DNA from: Thraustochytrium sp. TN22
Lineage: Eukaryota > Sar > Bigyra > Thraustochytrida > Thraustochytriidae
DNA length: 24,247 nucleotides
NCBI GenBank assembly: GCA_013306675.1
Contig: JABLUY010000039.1
Location: 156,603 to 180,849, forward strand
Direction of reading: 5' to 3'
The stretch's first letter is position 1; the number at the start of each line of letters is the position of its first letter. Below are positions 15,561 to 24,247 of this stretch, piece by piece. A program made the position numbers and the translations under genes. The notes under the pieces were generated by a model. It did not search any database. It was not told the DNA's origin and saw only the letters and a list, made by a program, of their open reading frames with translations.

Positions 15561-17957
15561 ATGTTCGAGCTGGTGGCGGAGCTGTACGGGCACCAGGGCG
15601 ACATCCGCGGGCTGGCGGCGCTGGCGGACGGGCGCGTGGTGTCCGGGAGCCGCGACCGCATCGCAAAGGTGTGGCGGCCGGTGCGCGAGGGGCGCGGGTT
15701 CGAGGAGGCGGCCGCGCTGCTGGAGCACGAGCACTGGGTCGGCGTGGTGACGGCGCTGCCGGGCGAGCTGGGGTTCGTGACGGGCTGCCAGGACCACAAG
15801 ATCAGGTGGTACGCGAACGATGGGAGCATCCGAGGCACGCTGACCGGGCACCAGGGCCCGGTGTCGGCGCTGGCGTGGGACGCGGAGCGCGAGGTGCTGC
15901 TGAGCGGGAGCTGGGACGGGACCGCGCGCGAGTGGGATCTGCGCAGCGGGGAGTGCCGGCGCGAGCTGCCCGGGCACGAGAATGGCGTGTGCGTGCTGGC
16001 GCTGCCGGGCGGCGCGGTGGTGACCGGGTCGGCCGGCGTGCAGCGCAACAACCGCGTGGAGGGCTTCCAGCTGCGGCTGTGGCGCGAGGGCAAGCAGGTG
16101 GCGTCGGCGACGGAGCATCAGGGCGCGATTCGCAGCCTGTGCGCCGCGGCGGCGGACGGGTCGACCTTCGCGAGCACGTCGAACGACGGCACGGTGCGCG
16201 TATGGTCGGCGGACGGCGGCGCGCTGACGGTGCTGGCGACCATGAGCAACCCGCCCGGGCCGGAGGGGTCTCCGGCGTTCAACTTTTGCGTGGCGCCGGT
16301 GGACGGCTTCTCGCGACTGGCTTCGGCGTGCGACGACTGCTGCGTGCGCGTGTGGAACCCGGACGCGGCGGCCGCCGAGGAGGAGATCGCGCATCCGTGC
16401 ACGGTGTGGTGCGTGGTGCAGCTGCCGAACGGGGACCTGGCGACGGGCGGGTCGGACGGCGTGGTGCGCGTGTTCTCGCGCGAGGCGGACCGCCTGGCGC
16501 CGGCCGAGGTGCGCGAGGGCTACGTGAACGAGGCGATGCGCACGCGCGAGGCCATCGCCAACAAGGCGTCCAACGGCGGCCAGAAGATCGACCCGACGAA
16601 GCTGGCCAAGATTTACGAGGCGCAGCCCGGCGGCAGCGACGGCGAGGTCAAGATGTTCAACAAGGACGGCCAGGCCTGGGTGTACTCGTGGTCGGCCACG
16701 TCGCAGACGTGGATCGAGGTGGGCGAGGTCATGGGCGACGCCGGCAAGGAGACCATCGACGGCGTCGAGTACGACAAGGTTGTGCCGGTCGAGGTGGAGG
16801 ACCCGGCGTCCGGGGGCACGCGCAAGCTCAAGCTTGGCTTTAACAACGGCGACTCCCCGTACGTGGTCGCGCAGCAGTTTGTCGCCAAGTACGAGCTTTC
16901 CGAGCACCACGTGCAGCAGATTGCAGAGTTCGTGCAGCAGGTGCGCGGCCAGTCCTCACAGACGCCCACCATTGACATGAGCGGCGGCAGCGGTAGCGGT
17001 AGCGGTAGCGGCGACGTGGGCGGCGGCAGCTGCGGCGCGGCGATGGATGTGGACGAGGCTGCGGCGGGTGCCGGCGCGGGCGCCCCCTTTCCGCTGCAGT
17101 TCACCGCCGGCCAGGCGTTTGAGAGCGGCGACCTGGACAAGATCATGGGCAAGCTGGAGGAGGTGAACGGCGAGAGCGCCGCGCCGTTGAGCGACGGCGA
17201 GCTGGGCGCGCTGCGCGAGCTGGCAGCCGTGCTCAAGCAGACGTCGCGGTACCACGCGACGACGGTGGCGCCTGCCGGCATCAAGGCGCTGATGCGCGCG
17301 GTAGGCAGCTGGGACCTGGCGGCCGGTTTCCCGGTGCTGGACCTGGTCCGCCTCGTGCTGACGCACCCTGACGGCAGCGCCAAGCTCGCGCCGCACACCG
17401 CCGCGCTCCTGCGACGTGCACTGGCGGCCGCGAGCCCGCCGGGCGCGGAGAGCGCGTCTCTCGCGCCGGCGCTTCTCGGCGCGCGCGTTGTGGCCAACCT
17501 CTTTCGCCACTCGCCGACTGCGGACGCCGCCGTTGCAGCGCTCGCGGCACCTGACCAGGACGGCGAGCCCACGGCGGACGTCTTGGTGGAGCCCCTACGC
17601 GCGCTCACCGAGTACCCGAACAAGAACGTGCGCGGTGCCGCGGCAACCTGCCTGCTGAACTGTGCGAACAAGTTGGCGCACGGCTCGACGCAGCCCTCGG
17701 ACGCCACGCGCCAGCGGTTGTTGCAGGCCGCGCTCCAGGCGCTCCAGGCCTGCGCCGCCCAGGGTAGCAAGGAGGTCGATGCCGCGCACCGCGCTGCTCT
17801 GGCGGTCGGCTGCCTCTTGGTTGTACGCCCTCCTATCACAGACGTTGACCATTCCGCGGTCACGGACGCCTTGGCGGCTGCCGAGGGCCTTGGGTCGCGC
17901 GATCTCGACGACGTGGCGGCCCACATTAAGACTGTGCTCCGCCGTCAGCACAAGTGA
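15561..17957 (+). CDS. PLAA: PLAA/Doa1(Ufd3)-like ubiquitin and Cdc48/p97 adaptor
   Basis: 798 residues from ATG 15561 (MFELVAELYGHQGDIRG), the first ATG of this frame and aligned with the start of the first WD repeat. Seven WD40 repeats span about 1-310, for example VVSGSRDRIAKVW, LLSGSWDGTAREW, TSNDGTVRVW and TGGSDGVVRVF. A PFU domain follows at about 359-462 (EVKMFNKDGQAWVYSW ... FVQQV), then a Gly/Ser linker (about 473-493), and a PUL armadillo-like domain from about 510 (FPLQFTAGQAFESGD) to the end. In yeast and animals this protein binds ubiquitin through WD40/PFU and Cdc48/p97 through PUL, acting in ubiquitin recycling, endolysosomal sorting and clearance of stalled proteins from mitochondria. 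The length is close to human PLAA. The gene is intronless and converges on arginase. Confidence 0.95.
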   Translation: MFELVAELYGHQGDIRGLAALADGRVVSGSRDRIAKVWRPVREGRGFEEAAALLEHEHWVGVVTALPGELGFVTGCQDHKIRWYANDGSIRGTLTGHQGPVSALAWDAEREVLLSGSWDGTAREWDLRSGECRRELPGHENGVCVLALPGGAVVTGSAGVQRNNRVEGFQLRLWREGKQVASATEHQGAIRSLCAAAADGSTFASTSNDGTVRVWSADGGALTVLATMSNPPGPEGSPAFNFCVAPVDGFSRLASACDDCCVRVWNPDAAAAEEEIAHPCTVWCVVQLPNGDLATGGSDGVVRVFSREADRLAPAEVREGYVNEAMRTREAIANKASNGGQKIDPTKLAKIYEAQPGGSDGEVKMFNKDGQAWVYSWSATSQTWIEVGEVMGDAGKETIDGVEYDKVVPVEVEDPASGGTRKLKLGFNNGDSPYVVAQQFVAKYELSEHHVQQIAEFVQQVRGQSSQTPTIDMSGGSGSGSGSGDVGGGSCGAAMDVDEAAAGAGAGAPFPLQFTAGQAFESGDLDKIMGKLEEVNGESAAPLSDGELGALRELAAVLKQTSRYHATTVAPAGIKALMRAVGSWDLAAGFPVLDLVRLVLTHPDGSAKLAPHTAALLRRALAAASPPGAESASLAPALLGARVVANLFRHSPTADAAVAALAAPDQDGEPTADVLVEPLRALTEYPNKNVRGAAATCLLNCANKLAHGSTQPSDATRQRLLQAALQALQACAAQGSKEVDAAHRAALAVGCLLVVRPPITDVDHSAVTDALAAAEGLGSRDLDDVAAHIKTVLRRQHK

Positions 17958-17971
17958 TGAGAGATACCTTT

Positions 17972-18002
<31 letters not shown>

Positions 18003-18881
18003 CGGTAGAGGGAGAGACACATGTGCAAACAACAAACAAAACAGCCTGACTTTGAATGACACAAAGGTGTGAGATGATCTTGCGTTCACCGCCGTTCATG
18101 ATCTTGCGTTCACCGCCGTTCATGATCTCCTTTCACCGCCATTCACCTGGACAACACTTGTTCGCCAAGTTCTTGCGGCGTTCTTGTTCATGCTTTTGCA
18201 GGTGTCGACGTGGTTGTGCACACTGGCTGCGGAGCCCAATCGTGGCGAAAGAAGCGGTTACACTACCACTCTCAGTTTGTTTTTCTTTTTGACTGAATGA
18301 GATTGGATGACTACTAGGATGAGAAGGAAGCGACGCCGGTCTCTTCTTTGCTTCACATTGAGGCATGATGTGCGCATGCATGCAATGGAACGAGAAAGAA
18401 CGACTGTGAGTGGAATTGTCTGTTGCACAGATGCAACAAACGAGTCGCGTGGTCGAAGGCCATGTCAAGCGCGAGGACAGTGCTCGCGCGACGACAACAC
18501 CCTCAGGAAGGGAGGGCGAGTGGCAGCTACTAGCTAGCTAAGTGCAGAGAGAGGCGAAACGCCGCCGACGCGCACAGAAAGAATGGCCATCAGTATCCTG
18601 CTTTTGTCGAGCAGGAAGGGAGCGCGGCCGGCGCGAGGACGTCTGTACGTGACAGTTGTCTCGACTAGGGTAGGATGCGATGGATGGAGCCCGTCGGGAC
18701 GGGTGAGGGAGAAGGAAGGTCTCCCGTTGGTTTTCGCAGGTTCTCGCGGGTTCTCGCGAGAAGCCGATTCTCGCGTCTCGGTCCATGAGCGGAGCGGAGG
18801 GAGGATGACAGCGTCTCTCTGCTTCCCTACCCCCCACCCCCCCTGGCTCGATTCTCGCTTGAGGATGGGGAAACAGGTGGT
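17958..18881. other. Convergent spacer between PLAA and arginase
   Basis: 924 bp with no recognised gene, lower in GC than the genes. It carries an AG dinucleotide tract (17975-18002), three 24-bp direct repeats, CTAGCTAGCTA (18531-18541) and C-rich DNA (18831-18842) before the arginase stop. Short open frames on both strands show no family. The 3' UTRs of both genes must lie here. Confidence 0.5.
18074..18145. repeat. Three 24-bp direct repeats
   Basis: ATGATCTTGCGTTCACCGCC + GTTC is present perfectly at 18074-18097 and 18098-18121, and with three or four changes at 18122-18145. Confidence 0.9.
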
Positions 18882-20153
18882 TTAGATGATGCGCGAGCCC
18901 ATGGCGGAGGAGATGAGGGCCATGCCGATGGCGGCGGTCATCTCGGACTCGGGGCCCGGGGTGAGCTTGGGGTTGACCTCGACGAGGTCCATGGAGCCGA
19001 GCATGCCGGTGTCGGAGACGGCCTCGGCGACGTAGTGGGCCTCGCGGAAGTTGAGGCCGCCGCGCACGACGGTGCCGGTGCTGGGCGCGACCTCGGGGTC
19101 GACGGCGTCAATGTCGTACGAGAGGTGGAGCGGGCGGAGCGAGCCGTCGGGCTTGCGCATGGACTCGATGGCCATGTCCATGACGCCGCCGATGCCGTAG
19201 CGGTCGACGTGGTGCATGGTGAAGGCGGTGATCTTCTTCTCGCGGATGACCTCGCGCTCGACCGAGTCGAGGTCACGGAGGCCGACGAAGCAGATCTGAG
19301 CCGGGTCGAGGCGGGGCACGTCCTTGAACCACTCAAAGCCGGGGAGCAGCGTGGGGTCGATGAGGCCGAGGAGCAGGCCGAGCGGCATGCCGTGCATGTT
19401 GCCGCTGGGGCTGGACTCGGGCGTGTTGAGGTCGCCGTGCGCGTCGACCCAGATGATGCCGGTGTCGGGGCGGCGGCGCAGAATGGCCGAGACGGTGCCG
19501 GCCGAGATGGAGTGGTCGCCGCCGAGGATGAGGGCGAACTCGTTGGCCTTGGCGGCGTCGTAGACGGCGTCGTGGATCTTCTTGAGGCTGCGGCCCACGG
19601 TGAAGCAGTTCTTGGCGATGCCCTTGACCTTGGAGCGGTCGAGCTGCGGGTCGTCGCGCGTGGGCTCGTCGAACTCGAGGTCGCCCTTGTCGTCGAGGCG
19701 CCAGCCGAGGTCCAGCAGCGTGCCCTCGAGGCCGCAGCCGCGCAGGATCTGCGCGCCCATGTCGGTGCCGCTGCGCGGCTGGCCCATGCTCATGGGCGCG
19801 CCGATGATGGACGCCGTCTTGGGCACCTTGAGGAAGCCGGGCACGGGCACGTCCTCGCCGAGGTGGCCGTAGCTGCCGTGCACCACGGCGGCGCCGAGGC
19901 CCTGCTGCTCCGTCACGAAGTGCTTGCGCGGCGCATGCGTCGACCGCCACCTCGGCGCGCCGGTCGCGGCCGCCTCGCCCTGCTGCTGCGTCGCCGCGGC
20001 CGCCTTCTTGCGCAGCGTCGCCCTGTTGGGCACGGCGCCCGACACCCTCCACCTCCGCCTCGCCGCGCCGCCTACGGCCTCGCGCAGCGCGCCGCTCACG
20101 CCGGCCCTCTCCGCCACGCCTCGCCTGGCCGCGCCGCCCACGCTCGCGCTCAT
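18882..20153 (-). CDS. ARG: Arginase (arginase/agmatinase superfamily)
   Basis: 423 residues from ATG 20153. The di-manganese ligands are all present: GGDHS (H214), DAHGDLNT (D237, H239, D241) and SYDIDAVDPEVAPSTGT (D347, D349). TVVRGGLNFREAHYV and SMDLVEVNPKL are typical of true arginases rather than agmatinases. The enzyme hydrolyses L-arginine to ornithine and urea. Residues 1-75 precede the catalytic fold, are rich in Ala and Arg and poor in acidic residues, and could be a mitochondrial presequence; this is inference. The C-terminus ends in AMGSRII without a peroxisomal signal. The gene converges on PLAA. The 5' third of the coding strand favours G-ending codons, the rest C-ending ones. 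An alternative start closer to the fold cannot be excluded. Confidence 0.93.
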   Translation of the reverse strand: MSASVGGAARRGVAERAGVSGALREAVGGAARRRWRVSGAVPNRATLRKKAAAATQQQGEAAATGAPRWRSTHAPRKHFVTEQQGLGAAVVHGSYGHLGEDVPVPGFLKVPKTASIIGAPMSMGQPRSGTDMGAQILRGCGLEGTLLDLGWRLDDKGDLEFDEPTRDDPQLDRSKVKGIAKNCFTVGRSLKKIHDAVYDAAKANEFALILGGDHSISAGTVSAILRRRPDTGIIWVDAHGDLNTPESSPSGNMHGMPLGLLLGLIDPTLLPGFEWFKDVPRLDPAQICFVGLRDLDSVEREVIREKKITAFTMHHVDRYGIGGVMDMAIESMRKPDGSLRPLHLSYDIDAVDPEVAPSTGTVVRGGLNFREAHYVAEAVSDTGMLGSMDLVEVNPKLTPGPESEMTAAIGMALISSAMGSRII

Positions 20154-20430
20154 GCTGCTGCTGCTGCTGTGCTCTGCTCTGCCCTGCCTGCCTCGCTCCT
20201 TGTCCTGGCCCTCGCTAACGCTCTGCGCCTCGCTCTCCCTGTCCGGCTGCCTGCCTGTCTGTCTGTCTGCCTGCCTGCCTGCCTGCCTGTGTGTCAGTCG
20301 CCAGCTCCCTCCGATCGGGGTCTGCCTGTCCTGCTCCGCCGCCTGCGCTCGCCTCCTTCTTCTTCAAGCAGCAAGCAAGCTGAGCTGAGCTGAGCTGAGC
20401 TGCGACGAGTCAGGCTCGCCGTGCAATGCT
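20154..20430 (-). promoter_or_regulatory. Upstream region of arginase with CTG, TGCC/TGTC and GAGCT tracts
   Basis: The first 250 bp upstream of the arginase ATG contain a CTG run (20154-20168), a TGCC/TGTC tetramer run (about 20247-20290) and GAGCT pentamers (20380-20402). It is presumably the 5' leader and promoter. No TATA-like element is evident. Confidence 0.4.
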
Positions 20431-22560
20431 GGTCACCGCGCCGCTTCCCGCCGCTCGCCCCGTCACCGCCGAGTTCGTTCCTGCCGCTCTGCCGCGCTTC
20501 CTGGAGCCCGTCGCCGAAGCCGTGCCGCGTCCAGCGCAGCCCTTGCCGGCCTGGCGCCGTTGGCCGCGCGCCGCCGTCTGGTCGCGCCCCTTTTCCCGTC
20601 GTCCGCCGCGCGCCTTCCGGGCTCGTACCGCGCCTCCTCCTGCGAGGCGCCGCCGCGCCGCGCCGCGAGCGTCTCGGCGCCGCGACCGTCGCGACGGCCT
20701 CGGCGCGCGCGGGAGCCGGCGGGCGGGCGGGGCGGGCGGGGCGGCGGCGGCGGCGGGAGCTAGGCCGGAGCGAGGTTAGTGAGGTGAGTTAGTTGGAGCG
20801 CCTGCACTGCCCTGCAGGAGGGCCTGGCTGGCCGCCCTCGCCCACGGCCTGGCGGCGCTTCCGCGGCCCTTCGGCGCCGCCGGCGCCTGCGCCTCGACTC
20901 GAGCGCGCGGGCGAGCGGCGCGCGGCCGGCGTGCGGCGAGGAAGAGAAGAGCAGCTGCGCAGCGCCGCGCAGCGCCCAACGCAGCGCCCAACGCAGGCCG
21001 GCCGTCGGGCGGCCAGTGGCCGCGGGAAGCCGCAGCGGTTACCGGCGACGGGGCGCCAGCGCAGAGCCCGCCTCTGTCTCATCAGTCAGGTCCTTTCTCG
21101 TGGCAGGCGCTGCGCCGCGCGGCGCGGCGCTGCGCGGAGCGAGCGCGGCAGCGCGCCCGCGGCGCCGTCGGGCGGCGCGCGGGAGTTTGATCGCGCGCGA
21201 TTTGGAGGCGAGGAGGGAATTTTTCGAAATTCGAAATTCGAAAGCGCGGCGCCGCTCGAGCGGATGGACGAGGAGGCGCAGCAGTACGGCAAGGACTCGG
21301 ACCAGCCCGCGGCGCGCGGCGCGGAGACCGGCGCGGCGCGGGGCGCAAAAAACGCGAAGCAGTGGCGCGCGGGCCTCGCCGGCGGGCCTCGGGGCTCCTG
21401 GCGCAAGCCAGCCGGCCGGCCGGCCGGTGGCAGCCGTGGCGCGGCGCGGGACGAGCGCGCTGAAAGGGCTGGAGACAAGCGAGGTTCACGTGGAGGTCGG
21501 CGCCGCGCGCGCGCGCGCGCGCTGCACGGGGTCTCGAGGAAGCAGCGCCGCCTGCGGCGGGACGAGAGCGAGGACCATGCCGGCCGGCCAACTTGGCCAA
21601 GGGCCGCGCCGCCCTCGTGCGTCGTCGCGGACGGCGGACGGTACGAGCTCGGGCTAGGCGCAGAGCGGCGCAGAGGCGAGCGAGCTTTTGACTGCCCGCC
21701 GCGGGGGCGGGCGGACGGCACGGCATCGTGAGGGCGTGCGTGGCCTGGCCCGCCCTGGCCCTGTCCACCAGGCCTGCGAGCTTGAGCTAAGTGCGAGCTG
21801 TGCAGCAGCGCGCTGTGCAGGTGCAGTGCCTGGGAGGCAAGCAGGCAGGCGCCGCGGCAGGCTCCTTGCCTGCTCAGGCTGTGTTTTCAGTCACAGTCAC
21901 CACCCGAGGGAGGGCGCGTGGCGCCACGATCGGGACCACCACCTCACGAGAGCACACAAGAGGAGAGCAGCACAGCGATCGTCATCATGCGGGATTGTGC
22001 CGTCATCAGCGCCTGCCTTTTGCCTTGGGGAGGCTTGGCCGCAGGCGGTCGCGCCCGTCCAACCACTTGGACAAGTCTTGGAGCAAGTCGTGGCCGCCGG
22101 CCCGCCGCCGGTGCAGCTTGCGCCGCGCGGTGCAGGCCGGAGGCGACGCGACACAAGGCCGCGCAAAGCAACGCAACGCAACGTAGCGCAACGCGACGCG
22201 ACGCGACGCACGCCCGGCCAGCAGCGGCGCAGCCGGCCGGCCCGCCGACTGGCAGGCCCGGCCAGGCCGTGCCGTTGACGGAGCCAGCTGCTGAACGGCA
22301 CGCATGACGCGCAACAGCATGCATGATGTCAGATGACCGGGCGGGCGAAAGCAAGCCAGCGTGCGCAGCTACGAGGCCGAGCTTGCCACGCCGCCGCCAC
22401 TGCCACTCACCGTCAGGCCTGGCCGAGGCCAGGCCCCGCCGCGTTGGCGCACGGCCTCGGCGGCCGAGGCGCTGGCGTGCTGACGTAACGCCAGTCAGCC
22501 AGCGCCAGCGCCGCCGCACGCAGGGCCCGGCAGGCGCGCCGGCCCTTCGGCCGCTCGGCG
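20431..22560. other. GC-rich region without a convincing gene
   Basis: About 2.1 kb of very GC-rich DNA. Open frames exist on both strands because stop codons are rare at this composition, but their products are Arg/Ala/Gly/Pro-rich with no domain. One frame at 21264-21731 starts MDEEAQQYGKDSDQP and would give a 155-residue hydrophilic basic protein; I cannot support it further. Visible structure includes GGGGC-type repeats (20720-20750), three TTCGAA palindromes (21223-21242), a CG tract (21510-21522) and CAACG/CGACG pentamers (22168-22210). Confidence 0.45.
21223..21242. repeat. Three TTCGAA palindromes 7 bp apart
   Basis: TTCGAAATTCGAAATTCGAA lies inside a short A/T-rich island in otherwise GC-rich DNA, about 20 bases before an ATG at 21264. 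Possible protein-binding site; no factor can be named. Confidence 0.6.
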
Positions 22561-22561
22561 G

Positions 22562-23480
22562 TCAGGAGAGCATGAAATGAACGAGGAATGGCACCTTGTT
22601 TGATTCGTCCACGGAGAGACGCGGCAGGGAGACTCCCGTTGATACTTTTGCCCACTGAGTGGCACTGACCCCGCCAATGCGAGACTCTCGTGCAACTAAC
22701 GTTACGAGCCGGCCCTGTGCCTCATTTGGGTTCTTGAACAACAACGAGAATCGCCAATGAGGCCCATGCAAGATTCGCCGCATGTTCTCGAGCTGTCGCC
22801 AGGGCCGGCCGGGGCTGACCGGGGCCGGGGCCGGGCCACCGGGCCACGCAGGAGCGGTCGGCAGCGTTCGCTTGCCAAGCTTGGCAGCTTCTTTATTTAG
22901 AAGTTACTTGGTTGTGATGATCGTCACTTGCCGGTCCCCGGTCCCCCAGGTGTGCGCGAAGTCGAGCCAACCAGTAGTCCGCGCAGTCTGTCTCGGCGGT
23001 GAGCCAGCGCAGTCCGCGAGGCAAAAGCTTCTGGGGAACAAGGTGCTGCAACTCGATCGTCGAATCCTTTGCCACCGCTTCCTGAGGCATCGGCCCTCGC
23101 TCGCACCCTTTTCGAGCAGACGCCAGTGGCAAAGCGCGAATGGGTCCCAGGCACGACTCCCATTGGGTAGCGCGTCGAGAGCGTGCACATCTCTTTGCCT
23201 GTGCTTGCGTGCTTCAGAAATGCCTGGTTCTGCCTTGCACATCGCTCTCGCGACTTGCTCTTTCGTGAAATCAGGGAAGCTAAGTTTGACCCTTGACGGG
23301 CGCCCAGTGGCCGCCACGCAAAAGGACGCCCTCGTGCGTCCTTAGGTGCTGGCCAGAGGTGTCAGAGGAGAAAACTTGCTGTACTGGCGCAATCTTTCTC
23401 GTGCGCATCTCTGGGAACTTCAAGCGGACCCTGTCGCTGCTGTTCATCACGCAGGCCAGTGGAATCTTCGCATTCACTTG
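22562..23480 (-). other. Coding-like minus-strand patch, unidentified (possible exons or broken gene)
   Basis: Composition drops to an ordinary level and minus-strand frames show mixed residue use unlike the surrounding Arg/Ala-rich frames. Pieces: 22562-22783 (73 residues, IGGVSATQWAKVSTGVSLPR...), 22893-23132 (ending LRWLTAETDCADYWLARL...), 22904-23317 (137 residues, with VKLSFPDFTKEQVARAM near its start) and 23280-23477 (with VRLKFPEMRTRK). The two phrases RVKLSFPD (about 23276-23297) and RVRLKFPE (about 23412-23434) resemble each other in different frames, hinting at an internal repeat. AATAAAG occurs on the minus strand at about 22890-22896, just after two of the stops. I do not recognise any family. 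It could be the last exons of a gene, or a decayed one. Confidence 0.25.
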
Positions 23481-23896
23481 CCTTTAGTGCCGCAGCACCG
23501 CCTCGCACAACCCGAGCACGGTTCCGAGGCACAAGCAGTCCCAGATCTCTACGGGTCGGCTGACGCGGCTTCATCACCTCGAAGATCAAGCAAGTCGTGC
23601 CCGCCCTCGCAGCAGTCGCTCGGCGCAGCCTCTCGCTCGGCCACCTCCAGCACCAGCACTAGCTCGTCATCATCATCAGCAGCGCCGACCTGAAGCTGCC
23701 TGAAGCTGCCGATCGTCACGTCACCTCTCTGACCGCAGCCCGGATCCGCACCACTCGCCTCGCTCCAGCCTAGCTAGCTGGATCTCTCGCTCAAATCCTC
23801 GAGCCTCGCGCTCGCTAGGCTAGAACGAGCCGAATGCTCGAGCCTCATCATCATCACCGGCCAGAAGACGCCTCCAGATGCCTGCCGTCGTGGCAC
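23481..23896. other. Spacer with no recognised feature
   Basis: Ordinary to GC-rich DNA with short TCATCA runs (about 23669-23679, 23847-23855) and a CTAGCTAGCTGG motif (23771-23782) like that in the duplicated spacers. The stretch ATGCTCGAGCCTCATCATCATC (around 23834) resembles part of the 161-bp repeat that follows. Confidence 0.4.
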
Positions 23897-23950
23897 GTCA
23901 CAAACCGCACCACATGCTCCAGCTCCACAAACCGCACCACATGCTCCAGC
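23897..23950. repeat. 27-bp direct repeat, two copies
   Basis: CACAAACCGCACCACATGCT + CCAGCTC occurs at 23897-23923 and again at 23924-23950 without change, immediately before the 161-bp repeat array. Confidence 0.9.
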
Positions 23951-23956
23951 TCACAT

Positions 23957-24165
23957 GAAGCAATTTCTCGAGCCTCGCGCTCGCTCGCTCGAGCGAGCCA
24001 TCATCATCATTATCGTCATCAGCAGCAGCAGCAGCAGCGCGGCCTGAAGCCGCTCGACGTCGCGGCGCGATCGTGCTTGATGGTCCACGCGGACGTCGTG
24101 GAGTCGTGGTCGTAGTAGAAGCAATTTCTCGAGCCTCGCGCTCGCTCGCTCGAGCGAACCATCAT

Positions 24166-24197
<32 letters not shown>

Positions 24198-24247
24198 GGG
24201 CGGCCTGAAGCCGCACGACGTCGCGGCGCGATCGTGCTTGATGGTCC
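23957..24247. repeat. 161-bp tandem repeat, second unit cut by the window end
   Basis: GAAGCAATTTCTCGAGCCTC starts at 23957 and again at 24118. Each unit holds the perfect palindrome GCTCGCTCGAGCGAGC, a CAT run, a CAG run that differs in length (longer in unit 2), CGGCCTGAAGCCGC and GACGTCGCGGCGCGATCGTG. The two units are otherwise nearly identical. Unit 2 is incomplete at 24247, so the array continues beyond the window. Confidence 0.9.

Noticed and set aside
15336-16910. 524-codon minus-strand frame and 492-codon plus frame over the PLAA gene
   Set aside because: Both are shadows; only the frame from 15561 has WD40, PFU and PUL features.
18074-18145. Short repeats as a CRISPR array
   Set aside because: The units are directly adjacent with no spacers, and the genome is eukaryotic.
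21223-21242. TTCGAA triplet as a heat shock element
   Set aside because: The GAA and TTC blocks are spaced by 0 or 1 base instead of 2, so it does not fit the element.
1-24247. tRNA or rRNA genes
   Set aside because: I looked for cloverleaf-like TTCRA loops and conserved rRNA phrases on both strands and saw none that held up by eye.

Overview
The window looks like nuclear DNA from a GC-rich single-celled eukaryote. The genes are mostly intronless, one has a canonical GT-AG intron, both strands are used, there is no operon layout, and spacers are full of microsatellites. KIN17, PLAA and a DHHC palmitoyltransferase are eukaryotic families. A 26-residue Cys/His finger array of the 'WRKY19-like' type, common in stramenopiles, makes a stramenopile (thraustochytrid- or pelagophyte-like) the best guess. 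That lineage call is inference, not proven.

Layout, left to right. Positions 1-1085 hold the 3' end of a Cys/His finger array on the plus strand: four perfect 78-bp units, a stop, then ten increasingly decayed units. Positions 1251-8370 hold a 3.2-kb direct tandem duplication. Each unit has the end of a four-pass membrane protein gene (plus) facing a BCS1-like AAA ATPase gene (minus) across a 188-bp TAGC-rich spacer. Both ATPase copies are open and 602 residues long, about 94% identical. Both membrane protein copies are damaged, in different places. A short inverted third copy of the ATPase upstream DNA lies at about 8503-8600.

Positions 8992-10157 (minus) encode a DHHC palmitoyltransferase whose 101-bp intron falls between the two histidines of the DHHC motif. 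It shares a 492-bp divergent, microsatellite-packed promoter with KIN17 (10650-11951, plus). Then come a bacterial-type class II aldolase/short-chain dehydrogenase fusion (12431-14719, plus), PLAA/Doa1 (15561-17957, plus) and arginase (18882-20153, minus). Positions 20154-22560 are very GC-rich and show no convincing gene. Positions 22562-23480 hold a patch of ordinary-composition, coding-like minus-strand DNA that I could not identify. The right end enters a 161-bp tandem repeat that runs off the window.

The genes do not form one pathway. They are housekeeping functions (DNA/RNA-binding repair factor, ubiquitin/Cdc48 adaptor, protein palmitoylation, arginine breakdown, sugar-phosphate metabolism) beside a young, rearranging duplication. 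The most unusual signals are the decay gradient in the finger array, the complementary damage of the two membrane protein copies, the contrast between conserved and diverging parts of the ATPase pair, and a shift from G-ending to C-ending codons along several genes. I did not find a convincing new multi-gene system.
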